DNA of 64,000 nt, from contig WKFI01000012.1 in assembly GCA_014872875.1 (NCBI GenBank), positions 62,001-126,000 on the forward strand. The letters run 5' to 3'. The notes below the pieces were generated by a model. It made no database searches and was not told where the DNA came from. It saw only the letters and a list, made by a program, of their open reading frames with translations. Of the stretch, positions 17,657 through 27,880 are shown piece after piece. Every line of letters begins with the position of its first letter. The first letter of the stretch is position 1. The translations under genes were made by a program, and so were the position numbers. Origin of the DNA: Paracoccaceae bacterium. GTDB taxonomy: Bacteria > Pseudomonadota > Alphaproteobacteria > Rhodobacterales > Rhodobacteraceae.

Positions 17657-17787
17657 GTCGCCCTCCTTGACGAAGCAGGTGTTACGTGGCCCTTGAGATA
17701 AATATCCGTGCCAGAGATTTGTCTTTAAGCTTGCAAAGAAATGTCGTTCTGGCAAGCCTGAATTATAAATAGGAAAGACTGCGCAAA

Positions 17788-18177
17788 ATGAAAGAGTTGA
17801 CGCCAAAAAACATGCGCCCGCCCTTTGCCCGCTATGCCCATGGCGTGGAAATCCCGGGCGATTGGCGCATTGTTCTAAGCTCGGGCCAGCTGGGGATTCG
17901 CGACGATGACAGCATCCCCGACGACGCCTATGATCAGGCAAAGATCTGCTTTTCGAACCTTGAAAAAATACTTGGCGCGGCCAACATGAGCCCGGCAGAT
18001 GTGGCGCATATCTCGGCCTATGTGACCGACCGCGCCCACATGGCCGCTTATATGCAGGCACGCGACGAATTCATGGCAGATGCGGGCCGTTTGCCCAGCT
18101 CGACCCTATTGATCGTCAGCGGCTTCACCCGGCCGGAATTCAAGGTCGAGGTCGAAGTGCTGGCCGCCGCCCCCTGA
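17788..18177 (+). CDS. RidA/YjgF-superfamily protein lacking the active-site Arg
   Basis: A 129-residue Rid-family protein. Archetypal RidA hydrolyses reactive enamine/imine intermediates and needs an Arg in the PARS region near residue 105. Here the aligned stretch reads GRLPSSTLLIV (about residues 101-111), so Arg is replaced by Ser, while the C-terminal VEVEV is kept. It belongs to a non-RidA subgroup whose role is usually tied to adjacent catabolic genes. It is divergent from the amidotransferase-creatininase operon, so it probably assists that pathway, for example as a hydrolase for its own substrate. Confidence 0.8.
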   Translation: MKELTPKNMRPPFARYAHGVEIPGDWRIVLSSGQLGIRDDDSIPDDAYDQAKICFSNLEKILGAANMSPADVAHISAYVTDRAHMAAYMQARDEFMADAGRLPSSTLLIVSGFTRPEFKVEVEVLAAAP

Positions 18178-18274
18178 TCTGGGCTCCCGTTCAACTTGAT
18201 GCATGTCAGAGTGCCCACAGCCCGATCCGGCGATACTCTGGGCAAACCTAACAAAAGCAAAACCCGAGGGATGG

Positions 18275-19147
18275 ATGGACATACTGATCCTGAGCGCCGG
18301 AAAGACCGACAAAACCGTAAAAGGCCCAAAATCCGACCGTCCCCTGCGTGGTTATGGCAGACGGCAGGCGGAAAAGATCGGAGCCTTGCTGGCGCGCCAA
18401 GATCTACGCCCCGACACAATCCTGGTTGCCCCCGGACAACGCGCCCGGCAAACGGCGGAACTGGCGCTCAAGGCGGCGGGCTGGACCCCCAACGGCATCG
18501 AGGAGGTTCCAAGCCTCGCCCATGGCATCATGCCAGAGATCGAGGACACCGGCCGTACCCTGCTGGTCGCAGCGCCCAAAGTAACCGACCGTCTGGTCAC
18601 ATCGTTGCTGCCGGCCCTCAGCGGCGCACCCGGATTTCTGACCCTGGTGACAGTCGGTCAGGGAACGATGGAGCTTTTTGACGCGATCAACCCGCGCGAC
18701 CTGTCCGAACTTTTCCCCTACCCGGCTCCGGACGGGCCGGACCGGCGTCTGCGACCGGCCTACTACTATACGCAATCGGCGGTCATCCCGTATCGCAGTT
18801 CGCAGCAAGGCACCGAAGTCCTGATCATCAGCTCCAGCAGCGGTCAGCATTGGGGAGTACCCAAGGGTATCGTCGAACCCGGCCTAACGCCGGCAGTATC
18901 CGCTTCGTTGGAAGCGTTGGAGGAGGCCGGTGCTTGCGGTCATGTCAACGACGAACCATTGGGCCACTACAGTTTTGAGAAATGGGGTGCCCCCTGTTCG
19001 GTGACAGTCTTCCCAATGGAAGTAAGCCACATGGTGCCCAACACGGAATGGCAGGAAAGCCACCGCGCCCGCCGTTGGGCCTCCAAGGACGAAGCGATCT
19101 CGCTCCTGCGCCACACAGATCTGCATTCGATGGTCGAAGCACTCTGA
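18275..19147 (+). CDS. SixA-like histidine-phosphatase domain fused to a NUDIX domain
   Basis: A 290-residue two-domain protein. The N-terminal half (about 1-150) has the phosphoglycerate-mutase/SixA layout (MDILILSAGKTD, then GYGRRQAEKIG and SPGQRARQTAEL-like segments), but the catalytic Arg-His of the usual LRHAKS start is replaced by SAG, so phosphatase activity is doubtful. The C-terminal half is NUDIX: the box reads GIVEPGLTPAVSASLEALEEAG, in which the conserved Glu after the sixth position and the Arg of REUxEE are Leu. Start 18275 is chosen because MDILIL is the usual first strand; the frame is open from 18203. It converges on the parA-CHAD operon. Related enzymes act in nucleotide or polyphosphate metabolism. 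Confidence 0.72.
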   Translation: MDILILSAGKTDKTVKGPKSDRPLRGYGRRQAEKIGALLARQDLRPDTILVAPGQRARQTAELALKAAGWTPNGIEEVPSLAHGIMPEIEDTGRTLLVAAPKVTDRLVTSLLPALSGAPGFLTLVTVGQGTMELFDAINPRDLSELFPYPAPDGPDRRLRPAYYYTQSAVIPYRSSQQGTEVLIISSSSGQHWGVPKGIVEPGLTPAVSASLEALEEAGACGHVNDEPLGHYSFEKWGAPCSVTVFPMEVSHMVPNTEWQESHRARRWASKDEAISLLRHTDLHSMVEAL

Positions 19148-19187
19148 GCCACGGGCGGAAGGAAATTCGCGGCTCCTCAGATCCTGC

Positions 19188-19934
19188 TCACCGCATCCGT
19201 TCAGTCAGTTCCTCGAACAATGCGTGATAAGCCTTTGAGGCCTTGCATTTCGGGGCCGTGGCCATGACCGGTGCCCGCGCAAGACCCATCCGCTCCACAT
19301 CTGTGGAGAAGGGGATATGCGCAGTCAGGAACCGCTTTTTGTAGTCCCGGGACAATTGCGCCATCAGGTCAGCGTGCAAGCTCTTGCGGCCCTGTACCAT
19401 CGAAAAGAAGGCATGCATTTTCTTCAGCGGCAGATCATGTTCCCGGAAAAACGCCACCAACTGTTCAAAGGTCCGCTGCGACAAGGTGGTCGGGATGACC
19501 GGCGTCACGATTACGTCCGAGGACCGGAACACGTTTTCCGACAGGGTCGAGATGTTTGGCGGGCAATCCAGCACGATCACATCGTAATCCCCCTTCACAG
19601 CCTTCAGCGCCTTTTTCAGCCGTGACCGGCTATTGCGCATCCGTGACAGGAAAATGTCGAAGTTCCGATAGCTCATATTGGCTGGCAGAATGTCTAGATT
19701 GTCGTAATCCGACCCCCGGATCGCCTTGGTAAATCGTTCAACATCGGCAAAGAACCGTGTGTCTGTCAGCTTCTTCGAAGGCTTCACCCGGAAATAGAAA
19801 CTGGACGCGCCCTGCGGATCCAGATCGCATAACAGCACCCGGTGCCCGGCCTGAGCAAACGCATAAGCCAGATTGACCGAAGTCGCAGTTTTGCCGACCC
19901 CGCCCTTGTTCGAATAACAGGCAATGATCTTCAT
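19188..19934 (-). CDS. ParA/MinD-family ATPase
   Basis: A 248-residue deviant-Walker ATPase. The A motif KGGVGKT lies at about residues 10-16, with the signature lysine at position 10; LLCDLDPQGASS carries Walker A-prime and VIVLDCPP the Walker B aspartate. Such ATPases dimerise on DNA or membrane and move or space cargo, such as plasmids, chromosomes or protein bodies. No parB or parS is adjacent; it overlaps the CHAD gene by four bases (ATGA) and follows an RHH-encoding gene. The likely cargo is therefore the CHAD protein, not DNA. Confidence 0.88.
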   Translation of the reverse strand: MKIIACYSNKGGVGKTATSVNLAYAFAQAGHRVLLCDLDPQGASSFYFRVKPSKKLTDTRFFADVERFTKAIRGSDYDNLDILPANMSYRNFDIFLSRMRNSRSRLKKALKAVKGDYDVIVLDCPPNISTLSENVFRSSDVIVTPVIPTTLSQRTFEQLVAFFREHDLPLKKMHAFFSMVQGRKSLHADLMAQLSRDYKKRFLTAHIPFSTDVERMGLARAPVMATAPKCKASKAYHALFEELTERMR

Positions 19935-21463
19935 TCTGTATCCTTCCGCTCGCGGAACAGGCGGCGGAACAACGCCCGTGTTTCGTCACTGTCGAACCGG
20001 GCAAAGCTGTCCATTACCTTGGACCGTTCTTCCAACTGGCGGCCGTGCAAGACGGCAATCAACGCCCCCACGCTTTGCGCAATCTCGATTTGGTGCGGCC
20101 CCTCCAAGTCGTCCAGAAACGCACGCAAGCTGTCCTGCTGCACTGAATAATCGTTAAAATACCCCAGATTGTCCTGCAGCCGCTTGAGCGGTTTCAGGAT
20201 TGTCTTGAATGCCTTTTTCGGGAAAACAGGCCCGAAGAACTCCAGCAGGTAGCGCAGTTTCTTGCAGTGGATTCGCAGCTCGTGCACCTGTTCATCATCC
20301 GTATCCGGCCCAATCCCGGACGCGATCTTGCAGATCTTGCGGTAGCGTTTCCAGATCAGATCCGCCGCGTAATCATGCGCTGGCCGTTGGGCATTGGGGC
20401 CCTGTCCCAGCTTGCGTGGCTTGGCCAGAAGTTTGGCCAGCGCACCGATTTCGGCCTCATATGCCTTGGTTTTCAGATATTGTGCCAGCCGCTTGTGTTC
20501 GCGGCCCCTCTCCGCCTCGAACAGGTCGAACATCCGGTCCAGACCGCGCCGCACCGAGGGAGGCACCAGGGCCGAGGTTTCCTGTCGGTCCAACAGATAA
20601 ACATCCAGATCCCTGAGCCGCCCGGTCTGCGCCATCAGCGCCGAAAACCGGTGCTTCAGTTCACGCGCCCCTTCAGGCCCATAGACGCCCTTGAACAGGC
20701 TGATCACCGATCGGATCTTGCGTAGTGCAATCCGGTAATCATGCAGAAACTCGGTATCCAGATCGGCGATCACACCCGCCTCATTGGCCCGCGCGACCGG
20801 GATATAAGCGGCCATGATATGGGTCGCCACCTCGATCGCCGGTTCTTCATAACCGATCGTCACCTGCGGTTTGGGGTCATGGACCGTTTGGCCCGGGAAC
20901 AGGATCCCATGCAAGTCCGCCTCTTGCAATGACACCCCACCCAGATCCATTAACGCCTTGCGCAGCTGAGCCAGCGCTTTGTCATAGCCTCTCAGCCCCT
21001 GGAGCCGAGCAATCACACAGCCCCCCTTCTCGGTCGTCACCACGGTCAACTGGGCCCGGGCGCGGGTCTTGCCCTCATCGTCCAACACCGTCAGCGTGCG
21101 GATCTGTCGCCAGGCAGCGCCTATCGGGATCAACCGGCGCAAGGGCGACACGACGGACAGCGCTGCCTTCAATTCGCTGTCGGGCAAGTTCACGACAAAC
21201 CCCACGTCCCGGCCGCCAGGTTCCTCCAGCACGCCTCCTGACGGTCCCATCAATTGCAACTGCTCCCCCGAGTGCAGCAACAACAACCCTGCCTTGCGCA
21301 GCGTGCCGTCGAAACAGTCCAGGATCGCAACCTCCTCGGGTTCGACGCCATCACTCAGATGCAACGTCAACTTGCCAAAATCGCTCTCACCCAACGCCAC
21401 ATCGGAAGCAAGCGGCAGAACAATCCACATTGCGTCACCGGACGATCCATTACTCGGGGTCAT
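19931..21463 (-). CDS. CHAD-domain protein with CYTH-like N-terminal half
   Basis: A 510-residue protein. The C-terminal half (about 235-505) is a CHAD domain: helical, rich in conserved His, Arg and Lys (HDYRIALRKIRSVI near 234, VHELRIHCKKLRYLLEFF near 400), and known to bind inorganic polyphosphate. The N-terminal half is a beta-rich region that looks like a diverged CYTH/triphosphate-tunnel domain, including RARAQLTVVTTEKGG. It overlaps the small RHH gene by 14 bases at the start and parA by 4 at the end. The start at 21463 has a modest AGGAAC site; MWIVLP at 21430 is an alternative. It probably binds polyP granules. Confidence 0.82.
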   Translation of the reverse strand: MTPSNGSSGDAMWIVLPLASDVALGESDFGKLTLHLSDGVEPEEVAILDCFDGTLRKAGLLLLHSGEQLQLMGPSGGVLEEPGGRDVGFVVNLPDSELKAALSVVSPLRRLIPIGAAWRQIRTLTVLDDEGKTRARAQLTVVTTEKGGCVIARLQGLRGYDKALAQLRKALMDLGGVSLQEADLHGILFPGQTVHDPKPQVTIGYEEPAIEVATHIMAAYIPVARANEAGVIADLDTEFLHDYRIALRKIRSVISLFKGVYGPEGARELKHRFSALMAQTGRLRDLDVYLLDRQETSALVPPSVRRGLDRMFDLFEAERGREHKRLAQYLKTKAYEAEIGALAKLLAKPRKLGQGPNAQRPAHDYAADLIWKRYRKICKIASGIGPDTDDEQVHELRIHCKKLRYLLEFFGPVFPKKAFKTILKPLKRLQDNLGYFNDYSVQQDSLRAFLDDLEGPHQIEIAQSVGALIAVLHGRQLEERSKVMDSFARFDSDETRALFRRLFRERKDTE

Positions 21464-21719
21464 GTGCTTGGGTTCCTACCTTGCTTAAATAGTCTTCGAT
21501 CAATGTTTCGACGATCCTCTGAACACTGGTCTCTTCTTCGATTGCACGAATTTTCAACGCTTTCAGAGTCTTGCGGTTCAACCTGAGCGAGGTGTTCTTC
21601 TTGTCATCTCCCAAGCGAGCGTCCCTGTTATCCGCTGTATCCTCACGGCCAGTCCGGCCTTTTCGCTGCGCGCCTTCGGCGGCAGCGTCTTTTTTCAGGT
21701 CCTTCTTCGATCTGGCCAT
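21450..21719 (-). CDS. Ribbon-helix-helix protein (89 aa)
   Basis: An 89-residue protein with a charged, Lys/Glu/Asp-rich N-terminal arm (residues 1-40) and a C-terminal RHH fold: LRLNRKTLKALKIRAIEEET (about 45-64) is the beta strand and first helix and SVQRIVETLIEDYL is the second. RHH proteins such as ParG pair with ParA ATPases, stimulating hydrolysis through a flexible basic arm and binding short palindromes. It is the first gene of the CHAD-parA operon, so it may be the operon's autoregulator and the ATPase's partner, a link supported only by position and fold. Confidence 0.72.
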   Translation of the reverse strand: MARSKKDLKKDAAAEGAQRKGRTGREDTADNRDARLGDDKKNTSLRLNRKTLKALKIRAIEEETSVQRIVETLIEDYLSKVGTQAHDPE

Positions 21720-21739
21720 CCGGGTGCTTTCATTCTTTC

Positions 21740-21749
21740 ATGACGTCAT
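21740..21749. promoter_or_regulatory. Palindromic ATGACGTCAT site upstream of the RHH gene
   Basis: A perfect 10-bp palindrome, ATGACGTCAT, ends 20 bases upstream of the RHH gene start on the minus strand. RHH dimers typically bind such short palindromes, so it is a good candidate for autoregulation. A 10-bp palindrome is not rare by chance. Confidence 0.4.
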
Positions 21750-21873
21750 CATAAGTCCTAAAGGCTGCGTTGCAACCTGAACCCGATCTTCACCCCGTCT
21801 TTATTGCGCCAATACGCTCCCCCGGTCTGCACAACCGGTGCCCAACTTGTTCACATCCTGCGCCGCCCACTCC

Positions 21874-21894
21874 GGCAGCGCCCAAAGCGCTGCC
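21874..21894 (-). terminator. Hairpin downstream of pcaQ
   Basis: GGCAGCGC (21874-21881) and GCGCTGCC (21887-21894) make a perfect 8-bp stem with a 5-base loop about 56 bases after the end of pcaQ on the minus strand. No U-run is evident. Confidence 0.45.
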
Positions 21895-21949
21895 CGGCCC
21901 AACGCTTTGCGGGCGCGCCAGCGTCCGACAAAGGGGCGGGAGCACCCTG

Positions 21950-24139
<2,190 letters not shown>

Positions 24140-24165
24140 GCCGCGTGACACCAAAGGAGCCTCCG

Positions 24166-24570
24166 ATGACAGATCGCGATGACAGCCGCTTCGATACTGG
24201 CATGCAGGTACGGCGCAAGATCCTGGGCGACGCCCATGTGGACCGGGCCGAAGCCGCCAAGACACCGCTGGACGTCCCGTTCCAGACCCTGATCACCGAA
24301 ACCGCCTGGGGCAATGTCTGGGCCAGTGACGGGATCAGCGACCGGGAAAGGTCAATGCTGACGCTGGCGCTGTTGGCGGCGCTGGGGAATTTTGACGAAA
24401 TTCCCATGCATATCCGCGCCACCGCCCGCACCGGTGCCAGCAAGACGGATGTTTTGGAGGCGTTTCAGCATGTTGCCCTTTACGCTGGTGTTCCGCGGGC
24501 CAATCATGCTCTGAAACTTGCCAAACAGACCTATGCCGAGATGGAACAGAACGCCCCCACCCAGGATTAA
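24166..24570 (+). CDS. pcaC: 4-Carboxymuconolactone decarboxylase
   Basis: PcaC decarboxylates gamma-carboxymuconolactone to the enol-lactone of 3-oxoadipate. The 134-residue protein fits the stand-alone CMD family: [13 protein letters not shown] near residues 17-29, [33 protein letters not shown] (about 42-74) and a [11 protein letters not shown] stretch. It begins behind AAAGGAG, 26 bases after pobA. It functions after PcaB, whose gene is absent from this window, so pcaB and pcaD must sit elsewhere. Confidence 0.93.
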   Translation: MTDRDDSRFDTGMQVRRKILGDAHVDRAEAAKTPLDVPFQTLITETAWGNVWASDGISDRERSMLTLALLAALGNFDEIPMHIRATARTGASKTDVLEAFQHVALYAGVPRANHALKLAKQTYAEMEQNAPTQD

Positions 24571-24614
24571 CCGGGAAACGCGCAACACGTCCCGCCCAGA
24601 CAGGAGAAGCCGAC

Positions 24615-25343
24615 ATGAAGAAACCCGGCGAATTCTACCAAAGAGACCGCGAATGGCATCCGCCTGCCTATGACAAGGATTACAAGACATCCGTCGCACG
24701 GTCCCCGAAGAACGCGCTGATCAGCCTGCAGAACTCGATGAGCGAGATCACCGGCCCGGTCTTTGGTCACAATGACATCGACGCCATCGACAATGATCTA
24801 TTGTCGAACTACGCGCAGGACGGTCAAAGCCCCATCGGCGAGCGCATCATCCTGCATGGGCGGGTTCTGGACGAAAACGCCCGTCCCTTGCCCAACACGC
24901 TGGTCGAAATCTGGCAGGCCAATGCTGGCGGTCGGTATCGCCACAAGAAAGACACCTATCTGGCGCCCATCGATCCCAATTTCGGCGGCTGTGGCCGGAC
25001 CCTGACGGATGAGAACGGCTATTACTATTTCCGCACGGTGAAACCCGGTGCCTATCCGTGGCGCAACTGGGTCAACAATTGGCGACCTGCCCATATTCAC
25101 ATGTCGGTCTTCGGAACCGCCTTTGCCCAACGGCTGATCACCCAGGTTTATTTCGAAGGTGACCCGCTGATCCACAAATGCCCGATCGTCAACACGATCC
25201 CGGATCCGGACGCCATCGAGCGGCTGATCGCACCGCTGGATCTGAATGCGACAATCCCGCTAGACACGATTGCCTACAAATTCGATGTCGTGCTGCGTGG
25301 GCGCCGTTCAACGCTGTTCGAAAACCGTCTGGAGGGGAACTGA
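24615..25343 (+). CDS. pcaH: Protocatechuate 3,4-dioxygenase beta subunit
   Basis: The beta subunit holds the catalytic Fe(III) that cleaves protocatechuate between the hydroxyls. All four iron ligands of the known enzyme are present, and with the same numbering: Tyr108 (GGRYRHKKD), Tyr147 (KPGAYPW), His160 and His162 (AHIHMSV). The 242-residue length is typical. It starts 44 bases after pcaC and pcaG follows after 4 bases. All elements agree with a working intradiol dioxygenase. Confidence 0.96.
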   Translation: MKKPGEFYQRDREWHPPAYDKDYKTSVARSPKNALISLQNSMSEITGPVFGHNDIDAIDNDLLSNYAQDGQSPIGERIILHGRVLDENARPLPNTLVEIWQANAGGRYRHKKDTYLAPIDPNFGGCGRTLTDENGYYYFRTVKPGAYPWRNWVNNWRPAHIHMSVFGTAFAQRLITQVYFEGDPLIHKCPIVNTIPDPDAIERLIAPLDLNATIPLDTIAYKFDVVLRGRRSTLFENRLEGN

Positions 25344-25347
25344 TCCG

Positions 25348-25968
25348 ATGCCACAATCGCTTGATTACCTTAAGGAAACCCCGTCCCAGACCGCCGGTCC
25401 CTATGTCCATATCGGTCTTGCGCCCGGCGCCGCCGGCTTTGACATCTACCGCGAGGAGCTGGGCTGGGATATTGCCGGTCCTAACGCCAAAGGTGACCGC
25501 ATCCGTGTCGAAGGCATCGTCATCGACGGCACCGGCAGCCCGGTCAAGGATGTTCTGATCGAAGCCTGGCAAGCCAATTCCGAAGGCGTTTACGCCCATC
25601 CGGAACACCCTGGCGACGTGGAAGACGGGTTTCGCGGCTGGGGCCGCGTGATCACCAATTTCGAAACCGGCGAATGGGGCTTCGACACGGTAAAACCGGG
25701 CGCTGTTCCGGGGCGGTCGGGCACACTAATGGCGCCGCATATCAACCTGTGGGTCGTGGCCCGCGGCATCAATGTGGGGCTGAACACGCGGCTTTACTTT
25801 AGCGACGAAGAGGCGGCCAATTCTAACGATCCGGTAATCAATCTGATCGAATGGGAAAACCGCCGCAAGACGCTGATCGCCCAGCGCACCGAGCGCGACG
25901 GTCAGATCGTCTATCGCTTCGACATCCGCCTGCAGGGCGAGGACGAAACAGTGTTCTTCGACATTTGA
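25348..25968 (+). CDS. pcaG: Protocatechuate 3,4-dioxygenase alpha subunit
   Basis: A 206-residue alpha subunit that pairs with PcaH. It has the intradiol dioxygenase fold (RIRVEGIVIDGTGSPVKDVLIEAWQANSEG) but lacks the iron-ligand set, as expected for the structural subunit. The sequence begins YLKETPSQTAGPYVHIGL, the usual alpha-subunit N-terminus. The start at 25348 follows GGAGGGG eight bases upstream. It is the last gene of the pca run and is followed by two strong hairpins. Confidence 0.95.
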   Translation: MPQSLDYLKETPSQTAGPYVHIGLAPGAAGFDIYREELGWDIAGPNAKGDRIRVEGIVIDGTGSPVKDVLIEAWQANSEGVYAHPEHPGDVEDGFRGWGRVITNFETGEWGFDTVKPGAVPGRSGTLMAPHINLWVVARGINVGLNTRLYFSDEEAANSNDPVINLIEWENRRKTLIAQRTERDGQIVYRFDIRLQGEDETVFFDI

Positions 25969-25975
25969 CTTGTGC

Positions 25976-26000
25976 GGGCCGCGGTCACCGGTCGCGGCCC
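25976..26000. terminator. Hairpin after pcaG
   Basis: GGGCCGCG (25976-25983) and CGCGGCCC (25993-26000) form an 8-bp GC stem with a 9-base loop, 7 bases beyond the pcaG stop. Confidence 0.6.
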
Positions 26001-26020
26001 GATCTCCGGCTACGAAAACA

Positions 26021-26047
26021 CCCCGGAATTCGCATCGAATTCCGGGG
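26021..26047. terminator. Second, bidirectional terminator between pcaG and the convergent flavoprotein gene
   Basis: CCCCGGAATTC (26021-26031) and GAATTCCGGGG (26037-26047) are exact complements around a 5-base loop. It lies between the convergent ends of pcaG and the FAD-oxidase gene and probably stops both transcripts. Confidence 0.75.
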
Positions 26048-26058
26048 CTCCCTGCAGA

Positions 26059-27474
26059 TCAAGCCGGAGCGATATTGTGGTTGAGCCGGAAGAAGTTGTC
26101 CGGGTCGAACTTGGCCTTGATCTGCGCCAACTTGGCGACGTTGTCCCCATAGGCCCCGCCGACCCGCTCCACCTCGTCATCGGGCATGAAGTTCACGTAA
26201 ACGCTGCCCGTGGAGTAAGGCTCCATCCGGTTGAACAGATCGCGTGCCCAGCTGATACAGGTGTCGTCCTTGGCCGCATCCTCCCACCTCGTATGCACGT
26301 TCATGATGAAATGTGACGATCGCTGCGGATAGGCGGTTTCCGTTTCACCCACCCGGGCCATCTTACCCCCGACATGCGCTATGAAGACCTCGCAAGCCGG
26401 ATCCGGCAGGCTGTGGATGGCCTCCAGCAGCGTGTCGATGGCCGCACCTGGCAATTCCTTGAAATCATGACTTTTCCAGTAATTCCGCGCACCCGGCGTC
26501 AGCAGTGGATCAAAGGCTGCCTGCCAATCCACAAAGGCATGCGGAGAGATCACGTCCACGATGGGCGTGCCCAGACCCCGCAGTTCCGCCATCGCGGCCT
26601 CCCCTTCGTCCATCGGCCCGGCATAGCAGGCGGCCAGCAGCAGCACTTCACGCCCGTGCCACTCTTCCGGCAGGAAGGGCAAAGGCGGCGCCTTGCGCAT
26701 CACGGACCAGACCGTCAGCTCCTCGGGTGCGGTGTCGGCAATCCGCGCCACTTCTCGCAGCACGCCTGCCGCGTCCGAAATCGGATGCACCACCAGCCCC
26801 GAAAGGACGTCGGGGCCCAGCGGGTGAAGGGCAAATTCGAACGAGGTCACAACGCCGAAATTGCCGCCCCCACCCCGGATTGCCCAGAACAGATCCGGGT
26901 TTTCCTCGGCCGAAGCATTCAGGATAGCGCCATCGGCGATCACCACTTGGGCCGAGATCAGATTGTCGATGGTCATGCCGAACTTGCGGGTGGTCCAGCC
27001 GAACCCGCCGCCCAACGTCAGCCCGGCGATCCCGGTGGTCGAATTGATGCCGGTAGGACAGACCAGCGCATGCGCCTGGGTTTCCCGGTCCAGATCCCCC
27101 AAAAGCGCACCTGGTTCCACTTGCGCCCGTCGGGTTGCCGGGTCCACCTGCACCGCGTTCATCTGCGACAGATCCAGCAGCACGGCACCTTCGGCGACCG
27201 CATGCCCTGCGATCTGGTGTCCGCCTGATTTGACCGCCATCAGCAACCCGGCCGATCGGGCAAACATCACGGCCTTCTGCACGTCGCTGGCGCCCTGCGC
27301 CCGGATCACCATACCCGGCCTGCGATCCACCATCGCGTTCCAGATGGTCCGGGCTTCATCGTATTCCGGGGTGCCCGGCATGTGCACCGCTCCGCGCAGG
27401 GATGCATTCAGGGCTTCAACAGCTTCCACATCGACGGCAATCATGCCACCGTTCAACGCATTCATGTCTTTCAT
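26059..27474 (-). CDS. FAD-binding oxidoreductase of the berberine-bridge-enzyme type
   Basis: A flavoprotein of about 471 residues from the preferred start. It has the PCMH FAD-binding domain with VKSGGHQIAGHAV (His near residue 98 is the position usually linked to the flavin), TGIAGLTLGGGFGWTTRKFG for FAD pyrophosphate and a C-terminal BBE segment (YVNFMPDDEVERVGGAYGDN). Members oxidise sugars, alkaloids or aromatic alcohols. The second Cys ligand of bicovalent members is hinted at by VCPTG. The frame reaches a TTG at 27492, but ATG 27474 behind GGGAGAGG is better. Substrate unknown; its role alongside pca genes may be incidental. Confidence 0.82.
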   Translation of the reverse strand: MKDMNALNGGMIAVDVEAVEALNASLRGAVHMPGTPEYDEARTIWNAMVDRRPGMVIRAQGASDVQKAVMFARSAGLLMAVKSGGHQIAGHAVAEGAVLLDLSQMNAVQVDPATRRAQVEPGALLGDLDRETQAHALVCPTGINSTTGIAGLTLGGGFGWTTRKFGMTIDNLISAQVVIADGAILNASAEENPDLFWAIRGGGGNFGVVTSFEFALHPLGPDVLSGLVVHPISDAAGVLREVARIADTAPEELTVWSVMRKAPPLPFLPEEWHGREVLLLAACYAGPMDEGEAAMAELRGLGTPIVDVISPHAFVDWQAAFDPLLTPGARNYWKSHDFKELPGAAIDTLLEAIHSLPDPACEVFIAHVGGKMARVGETETAYPQRSSHFIMNVHTRWEDAAKDDTCISWARDLFNRMEPYSTGSVYVNFMPDDEVERVGGAYGDNVAKLAQIKAKFDPDNFFRLNHNIAPA

Positions 27475-27608
27475 GGTTCCGGCCTCTCCCAAGGGTTTGG
27501 AAGGTTCCTGCCAGAGCTGCCCCAGTTCTTTGGGCCGTCCTCAAGTCCCGCAATCACAGGTTACGAACGGCGCATTGTTCCTGTCGTCAGAACGTCCGTC
27601 GGAAATCG

Positions 27609-27866
27609 TCAGGCGAAAACACCTGGATCCAGCCTGTCCACGGGGGTAATCACATCCGCCGGTATGTTCAAACGTTCTGCGGCCTTGCGCAGTGCATCTT
27701 CATCCGGCGCCTCGTACAGGCAATAGGTTTTGCGCTTGTCAGCGCTGAGGAAGGAAAAGATCCATTCGACCCCTTCTTCGTCATTGATTTGCTTTATGTG
27801 CAACTTGTCGTCGTTGGTGACTTCAAGCTTTTCGGCAAAATTTCTTTCGATAATGAACCTTGGCAT
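27609..27866 (-). CDS. DUF4242 (SCO4226-like, putative nickel-binding) protein
   Basis: An 85-residue ferredoxin-like-fold protein, starting MPRFIIERNF and containing VEWIFSFLSADKRKTYCLYEA. DUF4242 proteins are usually stand-alone; a Streptomyces member binds nickel. It ends 14 bases before the end of the large cyclase-AAA gene and is encoded on the same strand, downstream of it, so it probably belongs to the same transcript. Function unknown. Confidence 0.7.
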   Translation of the reverse strand: MPRFIIERNFAEKLEVTNDDKLHIKQINDEEGVEWIFSFLSADKRKTYCLYEAPDEDALRKAAERLNIPADVITPVDRLDPGVFA

Positions 27867-27880
27867 TCGGTGCCCCCGCT

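Noticed and set aside
17709-17754. TGCCAGA/TCTGGCA inverted repeat between the amidotransferase and Rid genes
   Set aside because: The arms are short and separated by 32 bases, so it could occur by chance; not annotated as an operator.
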